DNA of 64,000 nt from Taxillus chinensis (Eukaryota; Streptophyta; Magnoliopsida; Santalales; Loranthaceae). Below the pieces are notes generated by a model that searched no databases, was not told the DNA's origin, and saw only the letters and a program-made list of their open reading frames with translations. A program made the translations under genes and the position numbers. Where the stretch lies: NCBI GenBank assembly GCA_023512835.1, contig CM042084.1, positions 52,677,531 through 52,741,530 on the forward strand, in the 5' to 3' direction. This document shows, in pieces, positions 12,208 to 23,717 of the stretch (positions within the stretch are counted from its first letter, which is position 1; each line of letters begins with the position of its first letter).

Positions 12208-12565
12208 ACCTTACAGTTGAATCATCGAATTTTTATTTCATTGAAATCATAGTCATTTGCGGTGATATTATATGTGTTAATCGAATATTATTGATCACGT
12301 TCGTTCGTTTATATGTTGGTTGGAAATGATGAGCACGTATATATTGTGCCGTTCAATTGTTTGAATCAGTTTTTTGGTTTTCGATGTTGCCGATCCTGCC
12401 AATTGATATATTTAAATATCCGACCCTGCTGAATTAGTTAATTCAAATCGAGCAATTATCAAATTAATTTAATTCGGTATGTGAATCCAATTGTCTGTCC
12501 ATATCATTTGCTATGTGAGTTAAATTGTTCATATATTGTTAATCAGTTAATTCAGTATGTATTTC

Positions 12566-13016
12566 TAGGTGTATAAAACGGAACGGTCCAGATCCGTTGC
12601 GGAGCTGGCCTAAACGGGCTGGCCCGTTTATTTAACAGATCAAAAAATATCTGATCCGATCGGATCCGCATGCAGACCAGTTTATATTTATTTATGTATT
12701 TAAAATAAATATTATATGTTAGTTTTTGTTAAATATTTTTAAAATTTTAATTTCAAATCATATTCAAGAGTATATATTTTTAAAATTTAGTTTTAAAAAT
12801 AATAAATTTAAACTATATGTACTAATATATTAAGTAAAATAAGTAATAATTTTTTAAAAAATAATAAGCCGTTTCACGGACCGGTCCATATCAAAGACTA
12901 ATTTAATCCAGGATGGATCGGGCCTAAATGGATCGGTCTGTTTAAGCCCGTGATTAAAATGGATTAATAATTTTTTTGGTCCGATCCGTAGACCGATGGT
13001 CCATTTTATATCCCTA
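12566..13016. mobile_element. hAT-type miniature inverted-repeat element, 451 bp
   Basis: Left end TAGGTGTATAAAACGGA; right end on the other strand TAGGGATATAAAATGGA, continuing into GGTCC/GATCCG-rich inner arms. A perfect 8-bp direct repeat TGTATTTC flanks it at 12558-12565 and 13017-13024. The size, 8-bp duplication and lack of coding capacity fit a non-autonomous hAT element. Confidence 0.92.
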
Positions 13017-13397
13017 TGTATTTCAAGATCAGAATCAACGTGATATGACATAGTTATCAATATATTATTTTGCTATTATTTCGATCGGACATGGTGATCT
13101 GATTCAATTGTTTTAATTAATCAATTATTTTATCGATATATGTGCTGTGTGAATTGTTTTTGGGTCTCATATGACTCATTTAATTGCATATGAATCAGAT
13201 TGAAAATTAAGATTATATACATATATTGGGCACGATATGGAAACCAATTTTTTTTTTTTTGGGATGGGTTAAGAATTACCATTAATCGGACATCTATTTT
13301 TTGATATCTACAATTCTGCATATATGTCTCCATCAATGGGTTTTATTTTATAATCAAATATGTGGTAAAAGTTTTGGTCAAATCATGTATATGATAG

Positions 13398-13398
<1 letters not shown>

Positions 13399-13450
<52 letters not shown>
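13399..13450. repeat. (TA)n(TG)n microsatellite
   Basis: About 17 TA units followed by about 8 TG units. Confidence 0.95.
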
Positions 13451-13451
<1 letters not shown>

Positions 13452-15426
13452 TCAAGAATCAAGAAATTTTAGTATACCATTTTATTGATATTGATTGATC
13501 TAGATTTTATATGAGCATGAATAGTATTGTTGCTAATATATGTGAAATTTCTGTGAAATACTAATGGGGTTTTAATTTAATTTATTAATTTCATATATTT
13601 TGGCCTGTTTAGACTTTGCTTGGCAAATTTGTGTCATTAGGATTTGGTATATCAAATTTAGGTTTGTCCAAAATTGTTTTGGTGCTTGAAGTTGCATCGT
13701 ATTGTAATATACATATATTATCTAAAATTTAATTTAATAAACTTAAATTACACAAAATTGAGAAAAGAGATAATATAAATTTCAATCCGTTATAACTTTG
13801 CAAAAGGGTAAAAGCACATTTTTTTAGGCCAAAATGGTGTTTAGTATTGGCTTATTATGAAAAATAATTATAAATTCAAATATTGTTTATTTAGGATACA
13901 TATTTTAAGATAAATTAATCTTTACATGTCACCAAAGTGGCCTCTCTCGTGAAAAATTAATTAAATTTTAAAATATAAAAGGTTAATGTGTAAATGTAAT
14001 TATATGGGTATTGATCGGCCCAAAAGAAGACTTATGCCTAATATGATTACATTCATACCTGTGGTAATAAATGCGTGATAATTAGTCGGTTCACATATTA
14101 ATAATTGATCTGCTTAAAGGAGGATTTATTATTTGATATGTATTTATTGTCAGTGTTTGATTACTATGACAAGATACCAATTACAAGTTAATAATTTATC
14201 CAAAGATGAAATATTAATAGAGTGTCTGGTATCTTGAGATGGGGTTTTTCCCATTATTTGAATTTATTATTAAAGAATTTGGATTAACGACTTATGTAAG
14301 TATGTTTTTGATATTCCCAAGATCTAAGCTAGATCGAATAGGTATATGGGTTTGTATACAAAGAGAGGGGGTGAATCCGTATACTTAAAACTATTTCTTT
14401 TTGGTTTTAAGAGTAATGTAATACTCTGAGGTATTCTACAGATGTAGTTGGTATTTAGGATGGTACATTAGTGTCTAATGCAATATCAGTTAACAGCAGG
14501 TATATATGGGAAGAAAAAGACAAAGACATACAGATTATGTGGTTCGATCAAAGTAATCTATTCCACGGTAGTGAGGGTGAACCTTCACCGAGTCTAATCC
14601 ACTATATACTTTCAGTATAGTAGGGTCTAGCCCTTGTTACAACAGGATTAACTCTTTCTTCTTTTAAATGCAAATACAAAATAATATTATTCTAGTACTC
14701 ACTCACTATGAAGAATTGTCTAGCGTAACTGGCTTCGCGCATTCAATTGCTTGCATTGCTCGACCTTGAACCACTCCTTTGCCAAACTTACACATTTTTC
14801 GTCGAATGTATGAGAAAGAAGAACAAATTAACTCACTATTATCTTGTTTTCAATCTTCCTCTCTCTCGTGTATACCGAACAAACTACTCTACGTCTCTCT
14901 TGTATCGCTACGAGATGCGTTTCTTGTGTTCTGCGATATTCTAACGCTCACCCTTTTTTTGAAGTAAGGCATATTCTTTGCTTTTATAGGTCAGCCTTAG
15001 TAAGAAATCCTTCGCTAGGGTTAAACATGTTTCACCTTTTGATCTTCACCGTTGAAACATGTTATGCTAGCCTCGAATGACGTCCATGTATTTCCCAGCA
15101 CTTAACGTGCTCAGAGATGTTGTCCGAGTGATAACTTACTTAAACGCGGTCTTCAGTGCGTTTTGCATCTTCGATTAGCCATAGCCTCGTAGATATATGT
15201 GCCTCATAGCTTCGCTATTACTTCAAGCTACCTCTGAGTCTTTATCTACGAATCTTTGAGTTTGAGTCTTCGAACCTTGAGACTTGATCTTCCAATTCTT
15301 CTACTATCTAGCTTCGAAGCTAGGTTAGAACTGGTTCTCAACTGACGTCTCACTCTACGAGCCTTTAGTTTTGCATCAGTTAGAACTGCACTCTTCCTTG
15401 GCTAATCATTTGTTCACCTCAACGGG

Positions 15427-16521
15427 TGTCACGCCCCGAATTTCCAACCCAAGGAAACCGGTTCGTGACTCCCCTTTACCCACCCGGTGGACAAGGGGTA
15501 GATATACAACATCACGCAAGACATCATACACACACAGCAGAAATTCATAATAATGTAAATCAAATATCTTTATTAATTTCAAATCCCATTAAACGTTTAC
15601 AACCAAACCACACGCCTTTATTACATTCAATTCTTGTTTTTTTTTTATAATCTCTCCCCACTCTGGGGTTATATCGATTTCCACAAAATAGCATAATTGA
15701 AAAGGAACAAGTAAAACAAATATGGTCTTCCACCTTGGGGTTCCCCCCTAATGCCTGTAGATTCCTGCAAGAAAACACATCACGGTAGGAGGAGTGAGTA
15801 ACCACGACTCGGTATGGATCAAGTCTCCCCAACCCATCCCATGCATCTAACCACTACATGCCACGTGTACATGTCCGTGTCGTGGTACGAGTAATTAAAC
15901 AGGTATAAATAGAAAGTGAGAAACAAGCCAATACAAACAAGTCACGGCCACACAGGCCCCGCGTATCCACAGCCACACAGGCTCGACCACTGCCTCTTAT
16001 GCACATATCCACAGAACAGTTTAACCGCCTCTCGGGCAAATATTTAACCGCCTCTTAGGCAAATAGTTTAACCGTCTCTCAGGCAAATAGTTTCCACAGC
16101 CTCTCAGGCTAACAACCATATAATCAAACATAACATACATTCCTGCCACACAGGCATAACCACCTACACAGGCATATTACCAAACACTTGCATTGCCACT
16201 CAGGCATATTATCGAACACATAGCATGCATACATTCATAGGCTCACAAACCTAGCCACACAGGCATATTACCAAACATGTAGCACGCATATATGAAAATA
16301 TCCAAACAACCCGCCATTGAAGGCCAACATTCATATAGGAGGTCACACCTATATGAATTTACATATATATATATATATATAAATACATAACCAGATTTCT
16401 TACCACAAGGCCAAGGCCCTGGGATAGGTTCAAGGAGGAACAGAACCCCTACCTCAAGGATCCTTCACGCTCCCATGCTAGATGCCGTCCACCCACGCGA
16501 GTCACCCCAGCAGCAGCGCTC

Positions 16522-16584
<63 letters not shown>

Positions 16585-17072
16585 GACGGCTGCGGTGGTT
16601 GACAACAAAAACCCTAAACCTAAAACAAAGAGAGCTCCTCCTTATATAGACCTCACTTATCAAAACGATGTAGTTTTGATAAAATGAAATCCCATCATCA
16701 AAACGACGTAGTTTTGATAAATGAAACATGAACTAACCACTTCGCTTCCACACAGGACAAAATACCCACAATCTGAACGTGGTCATTGTCACACGCAGCC
16801 TCTACACGCTCTCACTTGAGCTCATTACACTCTCTAACAACCAAGCCTCGAAGACTCGTAGAAACACTCCCTCGAAGACTCGCCGGAAATGCGGCCTCGA
16901 AGATTTGTCTCGAAGATTAAACCTTTGACCCTCAAACCTTCGAACTTCGACCCTCGGTCTTCGACCCTACGACCCAAATCTTTGAGTCTTCCACCCTTTC
17001 GACACAAGCGTTCGCCCAGGGTATTGTTCATCTTCGTTCCAACTTGTTCTTCCCAAAACATGGGTCATTACA
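15427..17072 (-). repeat. Solo LTR, Tekay family B, with 5-bp target duplication ACGGG
   Basis: The reverse complement runs from TGTAATGACCC (17072) to GGGGCGTGACA (15427). The flanks 15422-15426 and 17073-17077 are both ACGGG. It shows the B order of parts: two ACGT palindromes, TATA box, a pure CT/GA tract (16528-16581), the vertically repeated GGCGGTTAAA units and the GGGGAGACTTGATCC block. The U3 part (16740-17072) is unlike the other B copies and is rich in CTTCGA, so this is a B subfamily with a different upstream segment. Confidence 0.93.
16640..16718 (-). promoter_or_regulatory. Core promoter of LTR B copy: TATA box and two ACGT palindromes
   Basis: The minus strand has GTCTATATAAGG (16640-16651) preceded by two copies of ATCAAAAC-N6-GTTTTGAT (16659-16680 and 16697-16718). 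The first copy has ACGATG instead of ACGACG in the centre, which removes one CpG. Confidence 0.7.
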
Positions 17073-17519
17073 ACGGGTCTACTAATCTTCAACCCTGCGA
17101 GCTTTGACTCTACAACATTGCTACTCGATACTTGATGGGTTTTCGAGCCTGCAAGTCTTTGAGTCTCCGAGACGCTACTCTACACCTACGGTCTTCGAAT
17201 CTTCGACCCTGTGGATCTACGAGTCCGTGACCTTGTGTACCTTCAGGTGGTGCTTCGAGCTCGCTGGCCTGATGAACTTCGACCCAAGACCTTCAAGTCA
17301 TCCGATCTTCGACCCAAGAATCTACGAGTCTTCGACCTAGATCTTCGGCATTGGTAAGTACATAGTTAGACTCTCTCTATGAGCTCACTCTAAGAGATCA
17401 CTCTACGAAGTTATCCAACCCAGTATGGATCTTCGACCCAACGTTTACCCGCTTCCGCATAATACTGCATAATGTTGACAACAATGACAACCAATAAGAT
17501 CATAGGAACAATAGTTTTA

Positions 17520-19543
17520 TTCTCTATTCAATTGTCTATTCTGTTGTGAATGTCTCCACTAGTGTTAATTCAATTTCCATGTTGAATGACATGAACTTCA
17601 AAGCATAGCAAGAGGATGTTCTTAATTATGTTTGTTCTAAAGTTAATTTGACTTCGTACCTGGACACACGTGGTGGATTGATTCTGGGGCAACCACTCAC
17701 ATCGGTGTGTCTATGTTGGGTTGCTTGAGCTTCCGAAAACCAAGTGATGGTGAGAAATACATCTATGTTGGAGATGACAAGTCATTGCGGTTGAGGCAAT
17801 TGGGACATTTAGATTATTATTAGATTCTCGAGGACTGGTTCTTATTTGGATTTGAAATAAACTTTTATCGTACCATCTTTTAGATGGAATTTAATTTCCA
17901 TTTCTGTCCTAGACAAATTTGGTTTATTCCTACTCTTTTGGAAATGGAAAGTTCAGCCTTCTTCTTGATTGAAAAATAGTTGGTACCGATTTTCTTATCA
18001 GGTTCTAGTAATCTATATATGCTTGACTAAGTTGCCTCATTTGGTAAATCCTTGCATGTTAGTACTCGAGGTGTAAAGCATAAATTAACTAGCAAGAACT
18101 CCACTTCCTTATGGCATAAGAGATTGGGACACATCTCTAGAAAGAGAATTGAGAGACTTGTGTCAGAAGCGATTCTCGATCCCCTTGATTTTTTTGATTT
18201 TGATATGTGCATTAATTGCATTAAGGGAAAACAAACAAGTATAAGGAGATTTGGTGCTAACAAATCTTCAAATGTCTTGGAACTTAATACATACAGATAT
18301 TTGTGGGCCATTCCCTACAACTTCTTAGAATGGTCAACTGTATTTTATAATGTTCATAGACGACTTTTCTCGGTATGACTACCTATATCTCATCCATGAA
18401 AAGTCTCAGTCACTGGACATGTTCAAACATTTTAAGGCGAAAGTTGAAAATCAACTTAGCAAAAGAATTAAAAGCATCAGATATGATCGTGGTGGCAAAT
18501 ACTATGGCAGATGTAATGGTTCAAGTGAACAACGTCCAAGAGCATTTGCTAAATTCCTATAGGAATGTGGTATCGTCCCTTAGTATATCATGCCTGGATC
18601 TCTAAGCATGAATGGTGTTGCTAAAAGACGAAACAGACACTTAAGGACATGGTAAAGAGTATAATTAGTCATTTTACTTTGCCAGGATTTCTTTGGGGAC
18701 AAGCATTAAAGACCACTCCATATATACTCAATAGTGTTCCAACAAAAGCTACTACAAAGACTCCATATGAGCTTTGGACAAGCAAGAAACCTAGTTTAAA
18801 GCATTTTCACATTTGGGGATGTCCAACTAAGGCAAGGCCCTATAGGCCCAATGAAAAGAAACTAGACTCAAGAACTGTGCGTTTTTATTTTATTGGCTAC
18901 TCTGAAAGGTCTAGGGGTTATAAGTTTTATGATCCCTCTACTAAGGCTATTTTTGAGACTGGGAATGCTAGGTTCTTTGAGGATGTTGAGTTTGCAGGGG
19001 GAGAAAGAGTAAAGGACTTTATATTTGATGAGGAAGACATAGATTTTCCTTTAATTGCTATTGGCAATGATCAGAATCAAATTCTTATACCTAACATTGT
19101 TCAAGAAGCAACTCTGGATTTAGACGATATCAGTGTATCTCCTGATCAAACATTTGTTCCAGAAGAGCAAATTGTACAACCTCTAGAACCAATGCCATTA
19201 CGGAGATCCAATAGAGAAAAGAGAAGTGCAATTTCAGATGATTATGTTATTTTTCTTTAAGAACATGAAGATGACATAGGCTTGATAAAAGATGATCCTA
19301 TCACTGTCTGTCAAGCTATGGAAAGTTCTAACTCTCAACAGTGGATTGATGCTATGTGTGAAGAAATTAAATCTATGAAGGACAATGATGTATGAGATCT
19401 TACTCCTTTACTTGAAGATGTGAAACCTATTGGTTGTAAATGGATTTTTAAAACCAAGAAGGATTCAAGAGGCAATGTAGAAAGATATAAGGCGCGTCTT
19501 GTCGTTAAGGGCTTCACACAGAGGGAAGGCATTGATTACAAAG
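17520..19543 (+). pseudogene. Ty1/copia gag-pol fragment (gag start, protease, GAG-pre-integrase, integrase, start of RT)
   Basis: The order of remnants is as in copia polyproteins. A gag start reads like SISMLNDMNFKA followed by a stop in place of Trp (17606-17608). The protease motif DSGATTHI lies near 17678-17701. A GAG-pre-integrase segment at 18052-18250 has LWHKRLGHIS and CINCIKGKQT, the His/Cys zinc-binding pattern. Integrase core pieces at 18350-18600 include FIDDFSRYDYLYL with a catalytic Asp. At 18649-19260 lie the later integrase region and the Pro/Asp-rich linker ([25 protein letters not shown]). RT begins at about 19320 (WIDAMCEEIKSM) and is cut at 19543 by Tekay C. Most of gag is missing between 17650 and 17670. 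Frameshifts and stops, such as TGA for Trp at 19393-19395, make it non-functional. Copia lineage not assigned. Confidence 0.85.
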
Positions 19544-19979
19544 TGTAATGACCCATATTTGAGATTGGAAAAGTTAGCCATTTATATTTGGGCAAGCACA
19601 GTGAAGACCCGAGTGTTAGTCCGAATCAGTGTGAAGTTAGTCCGGATCAGTGGGAAGTTAATCCGGATCAGTAGAAAGTTAGTCCGGATCAGTAGGAAGT
19701 TGATCCGGATTAGAGGAAAGTTAGTCCGGATCCGTGGGAAGCAAATCTGGAGCATTGTGGTCAAATCTTCTCTTCATATGGAGTAAGGATCCGAGGGAAC
19801 TCTTCATACGGAGTAAGGATCCAAGGGAACTCTTCATACGGAGTAAGAATCCGAGGGAACTCATCATATGGAGTAGGGATCCGAGCGATCCCTTAGCACG
19901 GAATATGCCTTAGTAGCCCGGAGTACTCTGTGGCATTGTTAACCTGGATTGAGTCATAGCATCAGTAGTCCGGAGTAGC

Positions 19980-21818
19980 TGATCGGGGGAATTTATACCC
20001 CCTTTTTAGGGCCATTTTGGGTACATTTTCATACTCTTTTGCTTTATTTATTGCCCAAATGAGTTATATTATCACATTTTCATGCCCTAACCCGGAAAAG
20101 AGGATTTCTTGTAGTTTTTGTGGTATTTTTGCTATATTTTGACAGAATCCAAAAATCCAGGAAGAATTTACCAAATTCATAGAAGGAAGAAAGAATCCCA
20201 AGGACCTAAGGATCACGACGGCCAAATTTCATGGTGGTCGGGTGAAGGTCAGGTGAAGGACCTTTCACCGGACCAGGTCGAGTGAAGCCCATATTTCAGG
20301 GATAGCTTTCGGAGTCTTAATAAAGATTTTTGCCTTTTGGTTGGGTGAAATCCGAAGTCGTTTGGAGGTGGTCGGGTGAAGGACCCTTCACCTGACTAGG
20401 TCGGGTGAAGCTTATTTTTCATATTCAGACTCTCCAAGCATCAAGGAACATAACTTCCTTTTGGTCGGGTGAAATTTGAAGACCCTACATGGTGGTCAGG
20501 TGAAGGTCAGGTGAAGCCTTCTTCACCCGACCAAAGCCCAAATTTCAGTGATGGACTCCTTATTTTTGCAGCTCACTTTTTCCCTTCTAGACCGAAGTCA
20601 TTTGATCAAAGGACAAGCACCAAACACTCAAGTCAAAGGGAAATTAATTGAAGAAATTCAAATTCAAATGGGTGCTCGCATTTGGATTGAGGTCTTTATG
20701 GGATTTAAGAGAGGGATTTATCTCATTTTCAAATTCAAAAATAAGGGAGTTACAAGAGAATTAAGAGGGGCTATTATTTTAAAGATTTATGGAGGATTTA
20801 TGAAAAATTCAAATTCAAAAATTCAAATCCATGCTTGGGAGACTATAAAAGGGGAGCTAATCCTTCATTTGTAATCATCTAGTGATCCAATATTCAACAA
20901 TTCTCTTCCATTCCATTCCTCACCTAGAGTAGAGAGAGAGTGAGAGAGAGAGAAAGAAGAAGGTTTGGGGCATCTCTTGGAGCTTGAAGGCAACCTGTTG
21001 GGAAAAGAAGATCAACCTTGGAATTCTTGTTCTAAATAAGCAAGCTATCCTTTTTGGTTTTTCTAATCCATGTTCTATAATTTTGTTGTTTTCAATTTAA
21101 TTATGGAAGCTTAAAAACCCCTTATTGGGGTTATGATGGAGTTTGATGTAATAAATTAAATTGCAATGTTTTAGTTTAATCTTCTTCACTTTGTGAGTGT
21201 TTATTGAATATCTTGGGTTGAAATATAAAATGGACTTGATCACTTCATTTTATCATATTAGGTATTTATGTGAAGGATTGAAAAATGAAGCATAATTACT
21301 GGAAAAAGCAAAATAATCAAACTAGGGGTTGCATAATTTGCGAAAGCCAGTGTAAAACCTAGGATACCAAGTTAAGAGTAGGTGTGGTGCCTGCTCTAGA
21401 CTAAACAACCCAAATCTTAAAGGGTCACCCGTCCCCCATGCTAGGGTGTACACACGGATTATAGCACTTGAAAAATGCTAATTCATGCATTAGAGGTTGG
21501 GTATTAAATATTGTCACAATGAAAGAATTAGATTGAACTAAGGTATATTCTTGGGAAAAATACATCAAATGAAATCTTAACTTCAATCACCTTTATCAAT
21601 CGAACTTATCTTTACTCAAAACTGCATTTCCATTTCTCACAACCATTTAATCATTTGTTTTAAATTCAATTATGTTTTTATTTATTTTCAACCAAAAATC
21701 TCTTCATAAGCTAGTTAAAATTTCCAAATTCTACATCCTTCCCTTGGGTATGATAATCCAGACTTAAAAATCCACTTTATTACTTATCACGATTTGTACA
21801 CTTGCAAATCCTCGATCA
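19980..21818 (+). repeat. Solo LTR D, unknown Ty3/gypsy-like family, with target duplication GTAGC
   Basis: The insertion begins TGATCGGGGG and ends CCTCGATCA, so the ends are TGATCG/CGATCA inverted repeats. It is flanked by GTAGC at 19975-19979 and 21819-21823. Removing it joins CCGGAGTAGC to GGAGGTCAAC, exactly as in the intact 3' LTR of element C (29183-29195). It has a promoter-like CTATAAAAGGGG (20842-20853), a GA-rich leader (20928-20960) and several inverted GGTCGGGTGAAGG / CCTTCACC stretches (20225-20535). No other copy occurs in the window, so its lineage is open; the end ATTTGTACACTTGC reminds me of Athila/Tat LTRs. Confidence 0.92.
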
Positions 21819-21875
21819 GTAGCGGAGGTCAACACGAGGTTGACACGTCTTGGGCCACGTTGGCCTTGGGTAGCG

Positions 21876-21929
21876 TGTTGTCTTTGGTATATATATTCTG
21901 TATTTCCGAGAAAGGGAACCCTAGCCGCC

Positions 21930-21987
<58 letters not shown>

Positions 21988-22049
21988 TGTGTGTGTGTTG
22001 TCTTTGGTATATATATTCTGTATTTCCGAGAAAGGGAACCCTAGCCGCC

Positions 22050-22119
<70 letters not shown>
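21876..22119 (+). repeat. Duplicated 120-bp promoter/leader module with GA microsatellite in the C 5' LTR
   Basis: GTGTTGTCTTTGGTATATAT, AAGGGAACCCTAGCCGCCGC and a long (GA)n occur twice in tandem at a 120-base period; the TATATATATT boxes are at about 21888 and 22008. The 3' LTR has the module only once (29246-29391), so the duplication arose in the 5' LTR after integration. Confidence 0.9.
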
Positions 22120-22123
<4 letters not shown>

Positions 22124-23206
22124 CGGTGCGTTCGTTGCCACTGCGTTCTTGGAGAGATGCCTTTGGAGAGGAGCAAGGAGGATCTTCCGATTCCAAACCT
22201 ACGCAACCGAATTTGAGGTAGGGATTCTGTACCCTCAAAACTTATTCCAGGGTTGGGCCTTGGAATTGCTGATTAATGTATATGTAAATTCATATAGGTA
22301 TGATCTCCTATATGAATGTTGGTCTTTATTAGCATGTTATGCTTGTGTATGTTGATCAGTCTAGGGTTAGTGGGGCTTAAGGGCTCATTTTGTGGTGTGG
22401 TCGTGTTCTCATGTATTACTATCGTGGTAGAATCTCATGGGAAAACTGAGAAACTATAGGAGGGTTGTGGTTGGAAATTTATTATGTGAACTTGACCTTA
22501 TTGTGGCTTGTGTGATGGGTGTTGAGTACACGTGTTATTGATGTGTTGTGGATATGCATTATTATGTTGTGCTTCTAAGTGTGCTATGTGGAATTGTGGA
22601 GCCTGTGTGGTTGTGGTTGTGATAGCCTATGTGGCTATGGAGCCTGTGTGGCTATGGTTGTGATAACCTGTGTGGCTGTGGTTATGGAGCCTGTGTGGCT
22701 GTGATTATAGAAGCCTGTGTGGCTGTGGCTATGGTTGTGTTTGTTTATGTGTTGCTTTAATTATAAATGTTGTTTATAAACTGGTTATATATTATTGCCA
22801 TGATACTTCACTTGTGCACGTCATCATGTAGATTTTAGGTGCATAGGATGGGTTGGGGAGAGATGATCCCTACTGAATTGTGGTTGCTTACCCCTCATGT
22901 TATGATTTGTTTTCTTTTCAGGAACCTACAAGTGTTAGGTAGGACACCCAGATGGAAGACTGAGTTCTCTGTTTTATTGATTTTGTATTATGTTATTTTG
23001 AGAAATTACTATAACTCTAATGGGGGGGAGACGATATAAAATGAGATTTAAATTTAATAAATGTATGTGGTTTGCCTTGTGGACAGTTATTATGGGCGTT
23101 TGTGATGTTCTATGTGTATTAACCATCCTAACCCCTTATCCACCGCATGGGTAAAGGGGAGTCACGAACCGGTTTCCTCTGGTTGGAAAATCGGGGTGTG
23201 ACATTA

Positions 23207-23220
23207 TAGTATCAGAGCAT
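23207..23220 (+). other. Primer binding site of Tekay element C
   Basis: TAGTATCAGAGCAT follows the LTR end after three bases. It resembles TGGTATCAGAGCA, the complement of the initiator tRNA-Met 3' end, with one G-to-A change. Confidence 0.8.
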
Positions 23221-23717
23221 GGTCTAGTTGGCCTAGGGTAGTGGGTGGATTTGGTTATCATGAGTCCTTTGGAGGAGCCTGGAGGGACATGCTTAATCAA
23301 CATGGTCCTCTTTGAACCTCTAAGGTGTACTTGGGGTAGTCCAGTCCTGTGGTAAGATTTGCATGCATTAGCATTAGGGCAATAGTTGCATTTATTGTTT
23401 ATGTGTGATTGTGTGGATAACTGTGGTAAAGCTTTAAATGTGATAGGAAAATATGAATAAAGTACCTGATAATTTAATTGTGTAACTCTGATTTTGTGAT
23501 AACTTGAGCATGACTACAAGGAAATGTACCTGTGTTATTAAGCTGTGTGCTTGTGGGATTGATATTTGTGTAATGTGATTCAATGAGAACTGAAAAGTGT
23601 GCAATGTGTGTAATGCAATGTGATAATTGAATTGAAACAAAATGGGGTAGAGGTAGTGAGACTCAATAGATTTTGAATGCATTTTGATGTTTGTGTTTCT
23701 TACTTCGTGTAGTAAGA

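Larger units (their letters stand above)
12208..14346 (+). other. Untranslated leader of the broken copia element (inferred)
   Basis: No protein is recognisable. The region is AT-rich, contains GATCGGCCCAAAAGAAGA-type sequence (14014), and lies between the primer-like site and the copia gag start found after the interruption at 14347-17483. A long leader would explain it, but this is inference. It also holds the hAT element at 12566-13016 and a microsatellite. Confidence 0.4.
14347..17483 (-). repeat. Copia-type LTR-like insertion, boundaries uncertain
   Basis: The left edge has TATACAAAGAGAGGGGGTGAAT and, further in, a TATGTGGTTCGATC...CCACGGTAGTGAG block. Both are common in minus-oriented plant copia LTRs; compare GGGGGGGGGTGAATAGGC at the edge of the Sirevirus-like LTR at 58498. 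The right edge is taken at ...AATGTTGACAACA, because copia gag sequence follows. CTTCGA-rich degenerate repeats occupy 15230-15330 and 17080-17345. A Tekay B solo LTR splits it. No target duplication was found, so edges are approximate. Confidence 0.45.
19544..23203 (+). repeat. 5' LTR of Tekay element C, split by solo LTR D
   Basis: It starts TGTAATGACCC directly after copia RT sequence and ends GGGGTGTGACA at 23203, followed by a primer site. Without the nested LTR and one target copy it is about 1.8 kb, and it matches the truncated 3' LTR at 28715-29979. The U3 holds repeated AGTCCGGATCAGTGGGAAGTT units (19610-19750) and ATACGGAGTAAGGATCCGAGG units (19795-19880). The transcribed leader is GA-rich, and the right half has the TGTGGCTGTGG repeats and GGGGAGAGATGATCCC block common to Tekay LTRs here. 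Confidence 0.92.

Noticed and set aside
16475..16729. Open frames rich in Ser-Leu or Arg-Glu
   Set aside because: Artefact of the (CT)n/(GA)n tract; the same applies to 21764-22355 and 29152-29448.
12195..19543. Calling the copia fragment a specific lineage such as Tork, Ale or Angela
   Set aside because: Only protease, integrase pieces and the first part of RT remain, and these are too broken to assign without an alignment.
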